This document shows positions 8,874 through 18,038 of a DNA stretch of 64,000 bases, in pieces. The notes beneath the pieces were generated by a model. That model made no database searches. It was not told the origin of the DNA and saw only the letters and a program-made list of their open reading frames with translations. The translations under genes were made by a program, and so were the position numbers. Location of the stretch: the NCBI RefSeq assembly GCF_022870885.1, contig NZ_CP091509.1:434001-498000 (forward strand). The letters run 5' to 3'. The first letter of the stretch is position 1. The number at the start of each line of letters is the position of its first letter. This DNA comes from Neisseria dumasiana (GTDB lineage Bacteria > Pseudomonadota > Gammaproteobacteria > Burkholderiales > Neisseriaceae).

Positions 8874-11800
8874 ATGGCTAAGTTTTTTATTGACCGTCCG
8901 ATTTTCGCTTGGGTAATCGCGATATTTGTGATTATTGCCGGTGTGATCGGTATCAGAAGCCTGCCGGTTTCCCAATACCCTTCTGTGGGCGCACCGAAGA
9001 TTACGCTCACGGCTACTTATCCCGGCGCATCCGCACAAGTGCTGGAAGACAGTGTTTTGGCTGTTATCGAGCGTAACATGAACGGTGTGGAAGGTTTGGA
9101 CTACATGACCACCAACGCCACTTCGAGCGGCGGCGGTTCGGTAACTTTGGTATTTACGCCCGAAACCGATGAAGATTTGGCGCAGGTGGAAGTGCAAAAC
9201 AAACTTTCGGAAGTAACGGCATTATTGCCTGCCGCCGTGCAGCAAAACGGTATTACCGTATCGAAGTCGCAGTCTAACTTCCTGATGGTGTTGATGATGT
9301 CTTCCAGCACGATGAATACGGAAGAAATCGCCGATTATGTGGAACGCAACATCAAGCCTGAAATCCAACGTGTGGAAGGCGTGGGCGAGGCCCGTTTGTT
9401 CGGCTCGCAACGTGCCATGCGTGTGTGGGTGGACCCGAAAAAACTGCAAAATTTCAATTTGTCTTTTGCCGATGTGTCGTCTGCCATCAGCAGCCAAAAC
9501 GCGCAACTTTCAGTCGGCACGATGGGGGCTTTGCCCGCTCCGCAGGGGCAGACCATCACGGCCACGATCACGGCGCAAGGGCAGCTCAGCACGCCTGAAG
9601 AATTCAGCAATATCATTTTGCGCTCGACAACCGGCGGTGCCAACGTATATCTGAAAGATGTGGCGCGTATCGAGCTGGGCAGCCAAAGCTACGGCACGTC
9701 CACCCGTTTGAACGGCCAGCCTGCCGTCGGTATGGCGGTGATGTTGTCCAACAGCGGTAACGCTATGGCAACCGCCGAGGCCGTGCGCACCAAAATGGAG
9801 CAGCTGCAGCGTTTCTTTCCCGGCGACATGAAATGGTCGGCACCTTACGATACTTCCAAATTCGTGGGTATCTCTATCAAGAAAGTGGTGCATACGCTTT
9901 TGGAAGCGATGGTGCTGGTGTTTGTGGTGATGTTCCTGTTTCTGCAAAATATCCGCTATACCTTGATACCGACGATTGTGGTGCCGATTTCGCTGTTGGG
10001 TGCGTTCGCTTCGATTTGGTATTTGGGCATGTCGATTAACGTATTGACGATGTTTGCCATGGTGCTGGTTATCGGTATTGTGGTCGATGATGCCATTGTG
10101 GTGGTGGAAAACGTCGAGCGGATTATGGCCGAAGAAGGTCTGCCGCCGCTGCAAGCCACCAGAAAAGCGATGAGTCAGATTTCGGGTGCGGTAATCGGTA
10201 TTACGGCGGTATTGGTGTCGGTGTTTATTCCGTTGGCGATGTTCAGCGGCGCAACCGGTAATATTTACCGCCAATTTGCGATTACGATGGCGATTGCGAT
10301 TGCGTTTTCCGCATTTTTCGCCTTAACGCTCACGCCGGCTTTGTGTGCCACTTTGCTCAAACAGATTCCGAAGGGTCATCATGCCGAGAAAAAAGGCTTC
10401 TTCGGCTGGTTTAACCGCAAGTTTTCAGACGGCACCCACCGCTATGAAAGCTGGGTGGCCAAATTGTTGCGTAAGTCTGTGCGCATGATGGCGGTGTATG
10501 TGATGCTGGCAGGCGTGGCCGTTTTGCTGTTTACACGCATTCCAACCTCGTTTCTGCCGTCTGAAGACCAAGGCAGCCTGATGATGATGGTGCAGCTGCC
10601 TTCGGGTGCGACGGCGGAGCGTACCGACGCAACATTGGCCGTTGCCAACCAAGTGATTATGTCGATGCCGGAAGTAGAAAGTTTTATCGGAGTATCCGGG
10701 TTCAGCTTTGCCGGTTCGGGGCAGAATATGGGTTTCGGTTTTATTACTTTGAAAGACTGGCAAGAGCGCAGCAAACCGGGCAGCGATGCCGCTTCGGTGG
10801 CAGGCAAAATTACCGGCGCGCTGATGGGCAGCGTGCGCGACGGCTTTGCTTTGGTGATGAATCCGCCCGCCATTATGGAATTGGGTACCAGCTCCGGTTT
10901 TGAAATGTATCTGCAAGACCGTAACAACGCCGGTCATGACGCACTGTTGGCGAAACGTAACGAACTGATCGACAAAATGCGTAAAAACCCTATGTTTGAT
11001 GCCGGTAATATCCGTGCTTCGGGCTTGGAAGACGCGCCGCAACTGCATATCGAAATCGACCGTCAGGCCGCTGCCGCCCAAGGCATTAACTTTTCATCGA
11101 TACGTTCGGTATTGGCCACCGCCATCGGTTCTTCTTATGTGAACGATTTTCCCAACAACGGTCGTCTGCAACGTGTGATCGTGCAGGCCGATGCTTCGGC
11201 CCGTATGCAGCCTTCGGATATTCTGGCGTTAACCGTGCCGAACGCTCAGGGCGTGGCGGTGCCGCTTTCTACCGTTGCGCGTGTTTACTGGCAAAACGGT
11301 ATGGAGCAGAGCGTGCGCTTTAACGGCTATCCTGCCATGAAAATCAGCGGTGCGGCGGCCAGAGGTTATTCGTCTGGCGAGGTGATGGCCGAAGTGCAGC
11401 GCATGGTTGACGACATGCAGGGTTACAGCTTGGAATGGGAAGGCCAGTCGCGCGAGGAAGCCAAAGGCAGCACGCAAACCATGATGCTGTATGCTTTTGC
11501 AATTGTTGCCGTATTCTTGGTATTGGCGGCTCTGTATGAGAGTTGGTCGATTCCGCTGGCGGTGATTTTGGTTGTGCCGTTGGGTTTCTTGGGCGTGGTG
11601 CTGGGTGTGAGCGGGCGCAATTTGTTCGGTGCTTTGTTCGGCATGCCGCCATCTTATCTCAACGACATTTATTTCCAAGTCGGTTTGATTACCGTAATTG
11701 GCTTGAGTGCCAAAAACGCCATTCTGATTATTGAGTTTGCCAAAGATTTGCAGGCACAGGGAAAAAGTGCGATGGAAGCGGCATTGGCTGCGGCCCACTT

Positions 11801-12143
11801 GCGTTTCCGCCCGATTATCATGACTTCGTTTGCCTTTATTTTCGGTGTGGTGCCGCTGTTTTTCGCCTCCGGTGCCAGCTCTGCCAGCCAGCGCGCAATC
11901 GGTACCACCGTTTTATGGGGCATGTTGATCGGGACGATATTGTCGGTGTTTTTTGTGCCTTTGTTCTTTGTGGTGGTGCGCAAGCTGTTTAAAGACAGCC
12001 CCCGCCAATTGGAGCGGGCCAAACTGCACGCCGCAGGTGCGGGTATGACGCCCGAGCTGGTAGATAAATATGTGGCCGATGCCGAAGCCGGTGCGGAACT
12101 CACCGAAGAAGAAAAACGCATCCTGCACAACGACAAGGATTAA
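8874..12143 (+). CDS. mtrD: RND efflux pump inner-membrane transporter
   Basis: A 1089-residue proton-driven exporter of hydrophobic drugs, bile salts, fatty acids and host peptides. It opens MAKFFIDRPIFAWVIAIF as HAE1-family pumps do. The paired proton-relay Asp residues are in VVDDAIVVVENVERIM (about residues 405-420). Two large periplasmic loops and a second set of six membrane helices follow. It is slightly longer than gonococcal MtrD because of the charged C-terminal tail. The gene lies between mtrC and mtrE with 9-bp and 2-bp gaps, so the three are cotranscribed. Confidence 0.97.
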   Translation: MAKFFIDRPIFAWVIAIFVIIAGVIGIRSLPVSQYPSVGAPKITLTATYPGASAQVLEDSVLAVIERNMNGVEGLDYMTTNATSSGGGSVTLVFTPETDEDLAQVEVQNKLSEVTALLPAAVQQNGITVSKSQSNFLMVLMMSSSTMNTEEIADYVERNIKPEIQRVEGVGEARLFGSQRAMRVWVDPKKLQNFNLSFADVSSAISSQNAQLSVGTMGALPAPQGQTITATITAQGQLSTPEEFSNIILRSTTGGANVYLKDVARIELGSQSYGTSTRLNGQPAVGMAVMLSNSGNAMATAEAVRTKMEQLQRFFPGDMKWSAPYDTSKFVGISIKKVVHTLLEAMVLVFVVMFLFLQNIRYTLIPTIVVPISLLGAFASIWYLGMSINVLTMFAMVLVIGIVVDDAIVVVENVERIMAEEGLPPLQATRKAMSQISGAVIGITAVLVSVFIPLAMFSGATGNIYRQFAITMAIAIAFSAFFALTLTPALCATLLKQIPKGHHAEKKGFFGWFNRKFSDGTHRYESWVAKLLRKSVRMMAVYVMLAGVAVLLFTRIPTSFLPSEDQGSLMMMVQLPSGATAERTDATLAVANQVIMSMPEVESFIGVSGFSFAGSGQNMGFGFITLKDWQERSKPGSDAASVAGKITGALMGSVRDGFALVMNPPAIMELGTSSGFEMYLQDRNNAGHDALLAKRNELIDKMRKNPMFDAGNIRASGLEDAPQLHIEIDRQAAAAQGINFSSIRSVLATAIGSSYVNDFPNNGRLQRVIVQADASARMQPSDILALTVPNAQGVAVPLSTVARVYWQNGMEQSVRFNGYPAMKISGAAARGYSSGEVMAEVQRMVDDMQGYSLEWEGQSREEAKGSTQTMMLYAFAIVAVFLVLAALYESWSIPLAVILVVPLGFLGVVLGVSGRNLFGALFGMPPSYLNDIYFQVGLITVIGLSAKNAILIIEFAKDLQAQGKSAMEAALAAAHLRFRPIIMTSFAFIFGVVPLFFASGASSASQRAIGTTVLWGMLIGTILSVFFVPLFFVVVRKLFKDSPRQLERAKLHAAGAGMTPELVDKYVADAEAGAELTEEEKRILHNDKD

Positions 12144-12145
12144 AC

Positions 12146-13579
12146 ATGAACATATTGGATTTCAAACCTGCTTTGAGTGCGGCGGCCGTCGCTTTGGCAT
12201 TGTCGGCCTGTACCATGATACCCAAATACGAGCAGCCGCAAGTGAGCGTGCCGGAAAACTTCACGCACGACCGGCAACCTGAAACCGGTATTCAGGCGGC
12301 CTCGTTGGGTTGGCAGGATTATTTTGCCGACCCGCGCCTGCACCGTTTGATTGAAATCGCACTCGAACGCAACACCGATCTGCGCGAGGCCGCACTCAAT
12401 GCCGAAGCCGTGCGCAAACAGTATATGATCGCCCGTGCCGATTTGCTTCCCGGCATCAATGCTTCCGGCAACGGCTCGCGTGCGCGTATTGCCGAGGATT
12501 TAAGCCCAACCGGCCGTTCAACCGTTGCATCGTCTTATACGGTAGGTTTGGGTATTACCGCCTATGAAATCGATTTGTTCGGCAAAGTGCGCAGCACGGC
12601 AGAAGCGGCTAAGCAGAGTTACTTCAATACCGCCGCCGCACGGGATTCGGCACATCTGAGCCTGATTGCCTCGGTTGCCAAAGCCTATTTCAACGAACGC
12701 TATGCCGAAGAAAGCATGAAGCTGGCACAAAATGTGTTGAAAACGCGCGAGCAAACCTACAAGCTTGCCCGTCTCAAACACAATGCAGGGGTGATTTCCG
12801 CCGTGGATGTGCGCCAGCAGGAAGCATTGATTGCCGCAGCACAAGCCGATTATGAAGCGGCCGTGCAAAGCAGGGAGCAGGCGCGTAATGCTTTGGCTGT
12901 GTTGCTCAACCGCCCAATCCCCGACGATTTGCCCGCCGGCCTGCCTTTGAGTAAACAATATAAAATCAGCAGGCTGCCGGCTGGTTTGACTGCCGACGTG
13001 TTGCTGAACCGTCCCGATATCCGCGCCGCCGAGCATTCGCTCAAGCGGGCCAACGCCAATATCGGTGCGGCGCGTGCGGCATTTTTCCCGAGTATCAGGC
13101 TGACCGGCACCATCGGCACGGGTTCGACAGAGCTGAACGGTCTGTTTCAGGGCGGCAACAGCACTTGGGCTTTTGCGCCCAGCATCAATCTGCCGATTTT
13201 CAACTGGGGCAGTAACAAAGCCAATTTGGATGCCGCCAAAATCCGCCAACAGATTCAAGTGGTGAATTACGAAGCAGCCGTTCAAAATGCCTTCCGCGAC
13301 GTTTCCGATGCGCTGGTTGCCCGTGAGCAGCTTGATAAACGCTACGCCGCAGCAGCCAAGCAGGGTAAGTCATACGCCGATTACCTGCGCTTGGTGCGCC
13401 TGCGCTACAAGCACGGCGTTTCCAGCGCACTCGACCTGCTGGATGCCGAGCGCAGCAGTTACGGTGCCGACATGGCTTTGCTCGGTATCGAAAGAACCCG
13501 CTTGGAAAACCTTGCCGATCTGTATAAAGCATTGGGCGGAGGGTTGAAACGCCATACGGATAACGGATCTCAATATTGA
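12146..13579 (+). CDS. mtrE: Outer-membrane channel of the MtrCDE pump
   Basis: A 477-residue TolC/NodT-type outer-membrane factor. The lipobox LSAC puts the lipidated Cys at residue 22, and two tandem outer-membrane efflux repeats follow. These contain the ALALNRPIP-like region and the repeated helices GVISAVDVRQQEALIAAAQ and HGVSSALDLLDAERS. It forms the trimeric exit duct for MtrD. It starts 2 bp after mtrD and is followed by a DUS-pair terminator closing the operon. Confidence 0.95.
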   Translation: MNILDFKPALSAAAVALALSACTMIPKYEQPQVSVPENFTHDRQPETGIQAASLGWQDYFADPRLHRLIEIALERNTDLREAALNAEAVRKQYMIARADLLPGINASGNGSRARIAEDLSPTGRSTVASSYTVGLGITAYEIDLFGKVRSTAEAAKQSYFNTAAARDSAHLSLIASVAKAYFNERYAEESMKLAQNVLKTREQTYKLARLKHNAGVISAVDVRQQEALIAAAQADYEAAVQSREQARNALAVLLNRPIPDDLPAGLPLSKQYKISRLPAGLTADVLLNRPDIRAAEHSLKRANANIGAARAAFFPSIRLTGTIGTGSTELNGLFQGGNSTWAFAPSINLPIFNWGSNKANLDAAKIRQQIQVVNYEAAVQNAFRDVSDALVAREQLDKRYAAAAKQGKSYADYLRLVRLRYKHGVSSALDLLDAERSSYGADMALLGIERTRLENLADLYKALGGGLKRHTDNGSQY

Positions 13580-13603
13580 GATACTGATATTTCCATACTG
13601 CTT

Positions 13604-13647
13604 GAGGCCGTCTGAAAAACACCAATATGTTTTTTTCAGACGGCCTC
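13604..13647 (+). terminator. DUS-pair terminator after mtrE
   Basis: GAGGCCGTCTGAAA and TTTTCAGACGGCCTC are separated by about 16 bases including a seven-T run. It ends mtrCDE. Confidence 0.8.
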
Positions 13648-13802
13648 AAACGTTTGAGCAGCTCTGTATTCAATTCATGCCTACTCATTTTGCGAATATG
13701 CTTTTGTTTTTTAGATTTACCCGAATTTAAGTTTAAAACTTAATTTGTTTTGTTAAAAATCAACGGCTTGATTTAAATGTGCAATGAAATTGATATAAGC
13801 AT

Positions 13803-13828
13803 GTAAGAAACCCGCAACCGCAGCGTCT
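13803..13828 (+). promoter_or_regulatory. Candidate ECF-type promoter of the copper-RiPP locus
   Basis: GTAAGA at 13803-13808 and CGTCT at 13824-13828 are 15 bases apart, about 40 bases before the DoxX gene. A GTAA-type -35 with a CGTC -10 is the usual form of an ECF sigma promoter. I see no matching pair upstream of the other genes in the cluster. The call rests on motif form only. Confidence 0.35.
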
Positions 13829-13868
13829 ATTTGAGCATGATTCACAGATTAACCATTCCAAGTAAAAC

Positions 13869-14333
13869 ATGATGAGTAAAACAAACTGTTTAAACCACTT
13901 TTCGGAAACATGGGGCAAAGATATCGCTTTATTGGGCTTGCGCCTGTTTATCGCTTATGAATTTTGGGAGGCAGGTATCGGCAAATGGCGTGGCGAAAAC
14001 TGGTTTGCCACCATCCAGCAAGATTTCCCGTTCCCCTTCAATTTACTGCCCGCCGATGTGAACTGGGCTGCCGCTATGGGTGCAGAGCTGATTGTGCCGG
14101 TGTTGCTGGTGTTGGGTCTGTTCGGCCGCTGGGGAGCATTGGTGTTGGTGGCCGTAACCATTGTGGCCTGGGCTGCGGTACATGGCGGAAACGGCTACAA
14201 CGTTTGCGACAACGGCTACAAAATGGCATTGATTTATCTCGTGGCTCTGCTGCCGCTGGTATTCCAAGGTATGGGCCGTTTATCGTTGGATTATGTGTTG
14301 TTTAAAAAAGCAAACAAAAACATTCCGGTATAG
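13869..14333 (+). CDS. DoxX-family membrane protein (HvfD-type)
   Basis: A 154-residue protein with four hydrophobic segments and the DoxX pattern LRLFIAYEFWEAGIGK near residues 24-39. A WAAVHGGNGYN loop follows between the third and fourth segments. DoxX proteins are commonly encoded with MNIO/RiPP copper clusters (hvfD position in Haemophilus), where a redox or quinone-linked role is suspected but unproven. A second ATG directly follows the first, so the start could be 13872; the ribosome site is weak. It is the first gene of the cluster and lies downstream of the candidate ECF promoter. Confidence 0.8.
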   Translation: MMSKTNCLNHFSETWGKDIALLGLRLFIAYEFWEAGIGKWRGENWFATIQQDFPFPFNLLPADVNWAAAMGAELIVPVLLVLGLFGRWGALVLVAVTIVAWAAVHGGNGYNVCDNGYKMALIYLVALLPLVFQGMGRLSLDYVLFKKANKNIPV

Positions 14334-14409
14334 TCCGTCTGATACAGACAGACGGTGTATTTCACTTAAAGCGTTTATTTTTAATATTTAATTTCAGGAG
14401 TATAAAAAC

Positions 14410-14811
14410 ATGAAAACCACTTCTTCTCTGATTGCTTTGGCGGGTTTGTTGGCTTTGGCCGGTTGCCAAGATAAAAACCAACAACCTGCGCCCACCGCAG
14501 CCGCAGCAAGCGCGGCCGCACCTAAGGCCGAAGAAGGCAAATGCGGCGAAGGTAAATGCGGCGCGGCTTCACATGCGGAAAGCAAAGCCGAAGAAGGCAA
14601 GTGCGGCGAGGGTAAATGCGGTGCCGCTTCTCACGCACACAGCAAAGCCGAAGAAGGTAAATGCGGTGAAGGTAAATGCGGCGCGGCTACCAAAGCCGGC
14701 AGCAAAGCTGAAGAAGGTAAATGCGGCGAAGGCAAATGTGGCGCCGGCAGCAAAGCCGATGCTAAATCTGCCGAAGGCAAATGCGGCGAAGGTAAGTGCG
14801 GCAGCAAATAA
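14410..14811 (+). CDS. hvfA: HvfA-type RiPP metallophore precursor, lipoprotein form
   Basis: A 133-residue precursor with a signal peptide ending in the lipobox LAGC (Cys19), so it should be lipid-anchored. After an Ala/Pro-rich linker come five doublets EGKCGEGKCG, ten EGKCG motifs in all, separated by Ala/Ser/His/Lys spacers. In Haemophilus HvfA the Cys of each EGKCG is converted by an MNIO enzyme into an oxazolone/thioamide group that binds copper; the same is inferred here. A good CAGGAG site lies nine bases before the ATG. The 3' end carries its own DUS terminator. Confidence 0.85.
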   Translation: MKTTSSLIALAGLLALAGCQDKNQQPAPTAAAASAAAPKAEEGKCGEGKCGAASHAESKAEEGKCGEGKCGAASHAHSKAEEGKCGEGKCGAATKAGSKAEEGKCGEGKCGAGSKADAKSAEGKCGEGKCGSK

Positions 14812-14825
14812 GCACCTGATGCCGT

Positions 14826-14868
14826 GGCCGTCTGAAACCATTTTGCCGACTACTTTTTTCAGACGGCC
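14826..14868 (+). terminator. DUS-pair terminator or attenuator
   Basis: GGCCGTCTGAAA and TTTTCAGACGGCC flank 18 bases with a six-T run, between the two precursor genes. It could reduce read-through into the second precursor and the enzymes, as a stoichiometry control. Confidence 0.7.
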
Positions 14869-14928
14869 CATTCTGTTTAAACCATTTAAATGTCGGTTTC
14901 AACCCCTATTTCATTAAGGAGTGTCAAC

Positions 14929-15255
14929 ATGAAGAAAACCTCATCTTTGATTGCATTGGCCGGTACTTTGGCTCTGTTAGGCAGCCAAGCCGCCGTTGCA
15001 CACGGTAAAACCCCTGTAAAAGCCCCCGTATCCGCCGAAAAAGCACACGAAGGTGCTTGCGGCGAAGGTAAGTGTGGTGCTTCTAAAGCCGGTGAAGGCA
15101 AATGCGGCGAAGGTAAATGTGGTGCACACGCCAAGAAAAAATCCGCCAAAGCCGGTGAGGGCAAATGCGGCGAAGGCAAGTGCGGCGCACACGGCAAGAA
15201 AAAATCTGCCAAAGCCGGTGAAGGCAAATGCGGCGAAGGCAAGTGCGGAAGCTAA
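14929..15255 (+). CDS. hvfA: HvfA-type RiPP metallophore precursor, periplasmic form
   Basis: A 108-residue paralogue of the upstream precursor. The signal peptide MKKTSSLIALAGTLALLG ends in AVA-HG, a signal peptidase I site without a lipobox Cys, so this one should be soluble in the periplasm. It carries one EGACG and seven EGKCG motifs, the last six as three doublets separated by repeated GAHxKKKSAKAG linkers. The start at 14929 follows AAGGAG; the frame is open upstream but lacks a site. The near-identical DNA repeats suggest recent expansion. Confidence 0.85.
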   Translation: MKKTSSLIALAGTLALLGSQAAVAHGKTPVKAPVSAEKAHEGACGEGKCGASKAGEGKCGEGKCGAHAKKKSAKAGEGKCGEGKCGAHGKKKSAKAGEGKCGEGKCGS

Positions 15256-15296
15256 TCATCTGATGTGTTAATCCTTTTAAATACCTTAAATTGACG

Positions 15297-15327
15297 GAAG
15301 GCCGTCTTATCCTTTCAGACGGCCTTT
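15297..15327 (+). terminator. DUS-type terminator after the second precursor
   Basis: AAGGCCGTCT pairs imperfectly with TTTCAGACGGCCTTTCC across a short loop. It lies between the precursor and the modifying enzyme, so the peptides may be made in excess of the enzymes. Confidence 0.65.
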
Positions 15328-15415
15328 CCTTTTTTCCGGTATCTTTCTATCAGCATGTTTGTATGCGCTTGAAGCATTCTGATACAAATATACCCATTTA
15401 ACCGAGGAAGACAAA

Positions 15416-16264
15416 ATGAACACTCTGTATGGTGCGGGTTTAGGCTACAAACGCAGCCTTGCCGATGATTTTTTGAATCTGGATCGTGAAAACAGCCCCA
15501 TCCGTTTTATTGAGATCGCGCCGGAAAACTGGTTGAAGATGGGCGGTGCGGCGCGTAAAAAATTCGATGCCGTTGCCGAGCGTTTTCCCGTTGCCTGCCA
15601 CGGCCTGTCGCTTTCATTGGGCGGCCAAGACCCGTTGCAGGTTGACTTTCTCAAACAAATCAAAACATTCCTGCGCCAATATCATATCGGCTTCTTTTCT
15701 GAGCATTTGAGCTATTGCAGCCATTTCGGCCATGTTTACGACTTGCTGCCCCTGCCGTTTACCGAAGAATCGGTACGCCATACCGCAGCCCGTATCTGCC
15801 AAGTTCAAGATATACTCGAACAACGCATTGCGGTCGAAAACACCTCTTATTACGCACACAGCCCGATTGCCGAAATGGACGAAGTTGAGTTTCTCAACGC
15901 GGTAGTGCGCGAGGCGGATTGCGATATCCATCTCGATGTGAACAATGTATATGTGAATGCCGTTAACCACGGTATCGTGCAGCCGCAAGACTACATCAAG
16001 CGCGTGGACGTAGCCCGCGTAACCTACATGCACATGGCGGGGCACGACGAAGAAAGCGAAAATCTGCTGATCGACACGCACGGCCAGCCCGTTTGTGCCG
16101 ACGTGTGGGATTTGTATGACTACACTTGCCGCATTCTGCCGCACAGCGTACCTACTTTGCTCGAGCGCGACAGCAATTTCCCGCCGTTTGCCGAGTTGGA
16201 AGCCGAAGTAGGCCGCATCGCCGCGATTCAGCAACAAGCCGAGGAAACCCGTCATGCCGCATAA
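15416..16264 (+). CDS. hvfB: MNIO (DUF692) RiPP-modifying iron enzyme, HvfB/BufB-type
   Basis: A 282-residue TIM-barrel multinuclear non-heme iron oxidase. Likely metal ligands in the family positions are Glu33 (FIEIAPENW), His62 (CHGLSLS), His97 (SEHLSY), Glu141 (VENTSYY), Asn176/177 (LDVNNVYVN), His206/210 (YMHMAGH), Asp220 (LIDTHG) and Glu250 (LLERDSN). Family members oxidise precursor cysteines to heterocycles that chelate copper. The clear substrates here are the two EGKCG peptides just upstream. A GAGGAAG site precedes the ATG. It overlaps the partner gene by 11 bp, indicating coupled translation. Confidence 0.93.
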   Translation: MNTLYGAGLGYKRSLADDFLNLDRENSPIRFIEIAPENWLKMGGAARKKFDAVAERFPVACHGLSLSLGGQDPLQVDFLKQIKTFLRQYHIGFFSEHLSYCSHFGHVYDLLPLPFTEESVRHTAARICQVQDILEQRIAVENTSYYAHSPIAEMDEVEFLNAVVREADCDIHLDVNNVYVNAVNHGIVQPQDYIKRVDVARVTYMHMAGHDEESENLLIDTHGQPVCADVWDLYDYTCRILPHSVPTLLERDSNFPPFAELEAEVGRIAAIQQQAEETRHAA

Positions 16265-16994
16265 TCCTGCTGCCGTGACCAGTGCCGAATTTCAAGCGCA
16301 GCTGGCAGACTATGTCCGCGACCCTTCCAAACCCGCACCGGAAGGCGTACCGCCCGAACGCCTTGCCGTTTATACACGCTTGGTACGCAACAACCTGCGC
16401 AGCTTTTTAGATTTGTGTTTCAGCGACAGCAGCAACTTTGCCGATGCCGGTTTATGGCAGGAACTGCAACACCGTTTTTTGATAGAGGCACGCCCCGAAT
16501 CCCCTTTTTTCAACGATATTCCCGCCCAATTTCTCGCCTATGCGCGCAGTAAGGAAGGTGCGGAACGCCTGCCGGAAAACGTGTTGGAAATGATGGATTT
16601 CGAAACGGCGCTGCTGCATGCCGAAACCGCCGTCCAACCCGTTTCAGACGGCCAGTGGAACGATACTTCCACAATCTATTGGGCACCGGCGGCCAAATTG
16701 GCACACTACAACTGTAATTTTGTCGGCAGCGGTTTGGAAACCATCGAAGACGAACCCAGCATCGTGCTCACTTGGCGCAACCGCAATAACGAAGTATATT
16801 ACCGCTTGGTGGAAGGCCCCGACCTGTTTCTGCTCGAACACTTCAGCCAGCAGCCGGATACTTTTGAAAACGTGCTCGAAAGCCTCAACAGCATTTTGGC
16901 CGGGCAAGATATTGAAAACTGGCTGCGCGAGAATCTCGGCGGCTGGGTGGATGCGGGTGTGCTGTTAGTAGAAAAAACTGTTCAAAAACAGTAA
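16254..16994 (+). CDS. hvfC: MNIO partner protein with HvfC/BufC (DUF2063) N-terminal domain
   Basis: A 246-residue protein. Its N-terminal DUF2063 domain (about residues 8-100) has the family pattern [21 protein letters not shown], and a second alpha/beta domain follows. In MNIO systems this protein binds the precursor leader and works with the MNIO enzyme. The 11-bp overlap with hvfB supports a two-subunit complex. The domain was once described as putative DNA-binding, but nothing here argues for a regulatory role. Confidence 0.9.
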   Translation: MPHNPAAVTSAEFQAQLADYVRDPSKPAPEGVPPERLAVYTRLVRNNLRSFLDLCFSDSSNFADAGLWQELQHRFLIEARPESPFFNDIPAQFLAYARSKEGAERLPENVLEMMDFETALLHAETAVQPVSDGQWNDTSTIYWAPAAKLAHYNCNFVGSGLETIEDEPSIVLTWRNRNNEVYYRLVEGPDLFLLEHFSQQPDTFENVLESLNSILAGQDIENWLRENLGGWVDAGVLLVEKTVQKQ

Positions 16995-17070
16995 AAAAGC
17001 AGTGTTTGGCCGTATTGTCAGGATTTTGTGCTAAAAATAAGCTGAATTTTAGCTCTAAAAGTTTTACAAT

Positions 17071-17670
17071 ATGCGTCTTTCATCACTGCGACCCGATATG
17101 GAAAATTTTAAAAAAGTTTTGGCGTCGCTCAGACCGGATATTCTACGTTTTGCCAAAATCCAGCTGCGCGACGAATACCTTGCCGAAGACATTGTGCAAG
17201 AAACGTTGGCAACCGCTATCGACAAACACAGTCAGTTTCGCGGTGATGCGGGAGTAAAAACTTGGGTGATGACCATACTTAAAAACAAAATCACCGATTA
17301 TTTCCGCAGTGCCAAACATACTGTCAGCCTTGATGCCCTTCAGGAAGAAAATGCCGCCATCGACAACGGCTACGAAGACTGCTTTAACGACAGCGGCCAT
17401 TGGCTGCTTTCGGCAAGCCCGCGCCAATGGAGTGCGGCTCCTGAAGATGCCGAATGCCAAAAAGCTTTTTTCCGCACGCTGGAAAACTGCTTGAAAGGTT
17501 TGCCCGAAGATACGGCCAGAATATTTTATCTGCGGGAAATTATGGGCATGGATATTGAAGAAATATGCAGCAGCTTCAATATTACCAAAGACAATTGCTA
17601 TGTTATCCTGCACCGCGCCCGCAACGGCTTGAGAAACTGCTTGCAGCACCGGTGGTTTGATTTGAATTGA
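17071..17670 (+). CDS. ECF RNA polymerase sigma factor
   Basis: A 199-residue ECF sigma factor. Region 2 is about residues 20-80 (DEYLAEDIVQETLATAIDK and FRGDAGVKTWVMTILKNKITDYFR) and region 4 about 142-192 (LPEDTARIFYLREIMGMDIEEIC...). The linker is rather long. Gonococci encode a related factor, Ecf, next to a DoxX/DUF692 cluster, reported to control msrAB. MNIO copper clusters elsewhere are also driven by ECF factors. Control of this locus in response to copper or oxidative stress is inferred. The alternative start at 17101 (MENFKKVL) is possible. Confidence 0.9.
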   Translation: MRLSSLRPDMENFKKVLASLRPDILRFAKIQLRDEYLAEDIVQETLATAIDKHSQFRGDAGVKTWVMTILKNKITDYFRSAKHTVSLDALQEENAAIDNGYEDCFNDSGHWLLSASPRQWSAAPEDAECQKAFFRTLENCLKGLPEDTARIFYLREIMGMDIEEICSSFNITKDNCYVILHRARNGLRNCLQHRWFDLN

Positions 17671-17702
17671 ACGGTTGAAGAAATAGAGAAGAAAACATCA
17701 TT

Positions 17703-17888
17703 ATGTTGAATTGCAAACAAGCTTGTGCACTGTATTCGGAAAGCCTTGACCGAAAATTAACCATAAGCGAGCGCGGTAATTTATATCTGCATCTCGCCTT
17801 ATGCGGACACTGTCGGCGTTACCGCAAGCAGTTGCTGTTTATCCGTAAAAATATCGGAAATTGGCAACACAGTAGAGATAAAGAGTAA
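17703..17888 (+). CDS. Small zinc-finger protein, candidate anti-sigma factor
   Basis: A 61-residue protein with Cys4 and a His30-x3-Cys34-x2-Cys37 cluster (LHLALCGHC), the zinc-binding pattern of zf-HC2 anti-sigma domains. No membrane segment follows, so it is a soluble, domain-only version. It begins 32 bp after the ECF gene, the expected place for a cognate anti-sigma factor. Metal binding or thiol oxidation could release the sigma factor. Confidence 0.75.
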   Translation: MLNCKQACALYSESLDRKLTISERGNLYLHLALCGHCRRYRKQLLFIRKNIGNWQHSRDKE

Positions 17889-17988
17889 ACCCAACCGGAA
17901 TCTTAAAAAAGGCTCCGGTTTTGTTTTAAGTGTTGATTGACTATATATACTTCGAGATGTATCAATATTCGGTGTTTGTAAAAGATTC

Positions 17989-18018
17989 AGGCCGTCTGAA
18001 AAGGTTTTTAGACGGCCT
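17989..18018. terminator. DUS-pair terminator between convergent units
   Basis: AGGCCGTCTGAAAA and TTTTTAGACGGCCT form a hairpin. It closes the RiPP/ECF cluster and the convergent DUF2339 gene. Confidence 0.75.
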
Positions 18019-18038
18019 TTTCTGTATAAGATGCCCGA

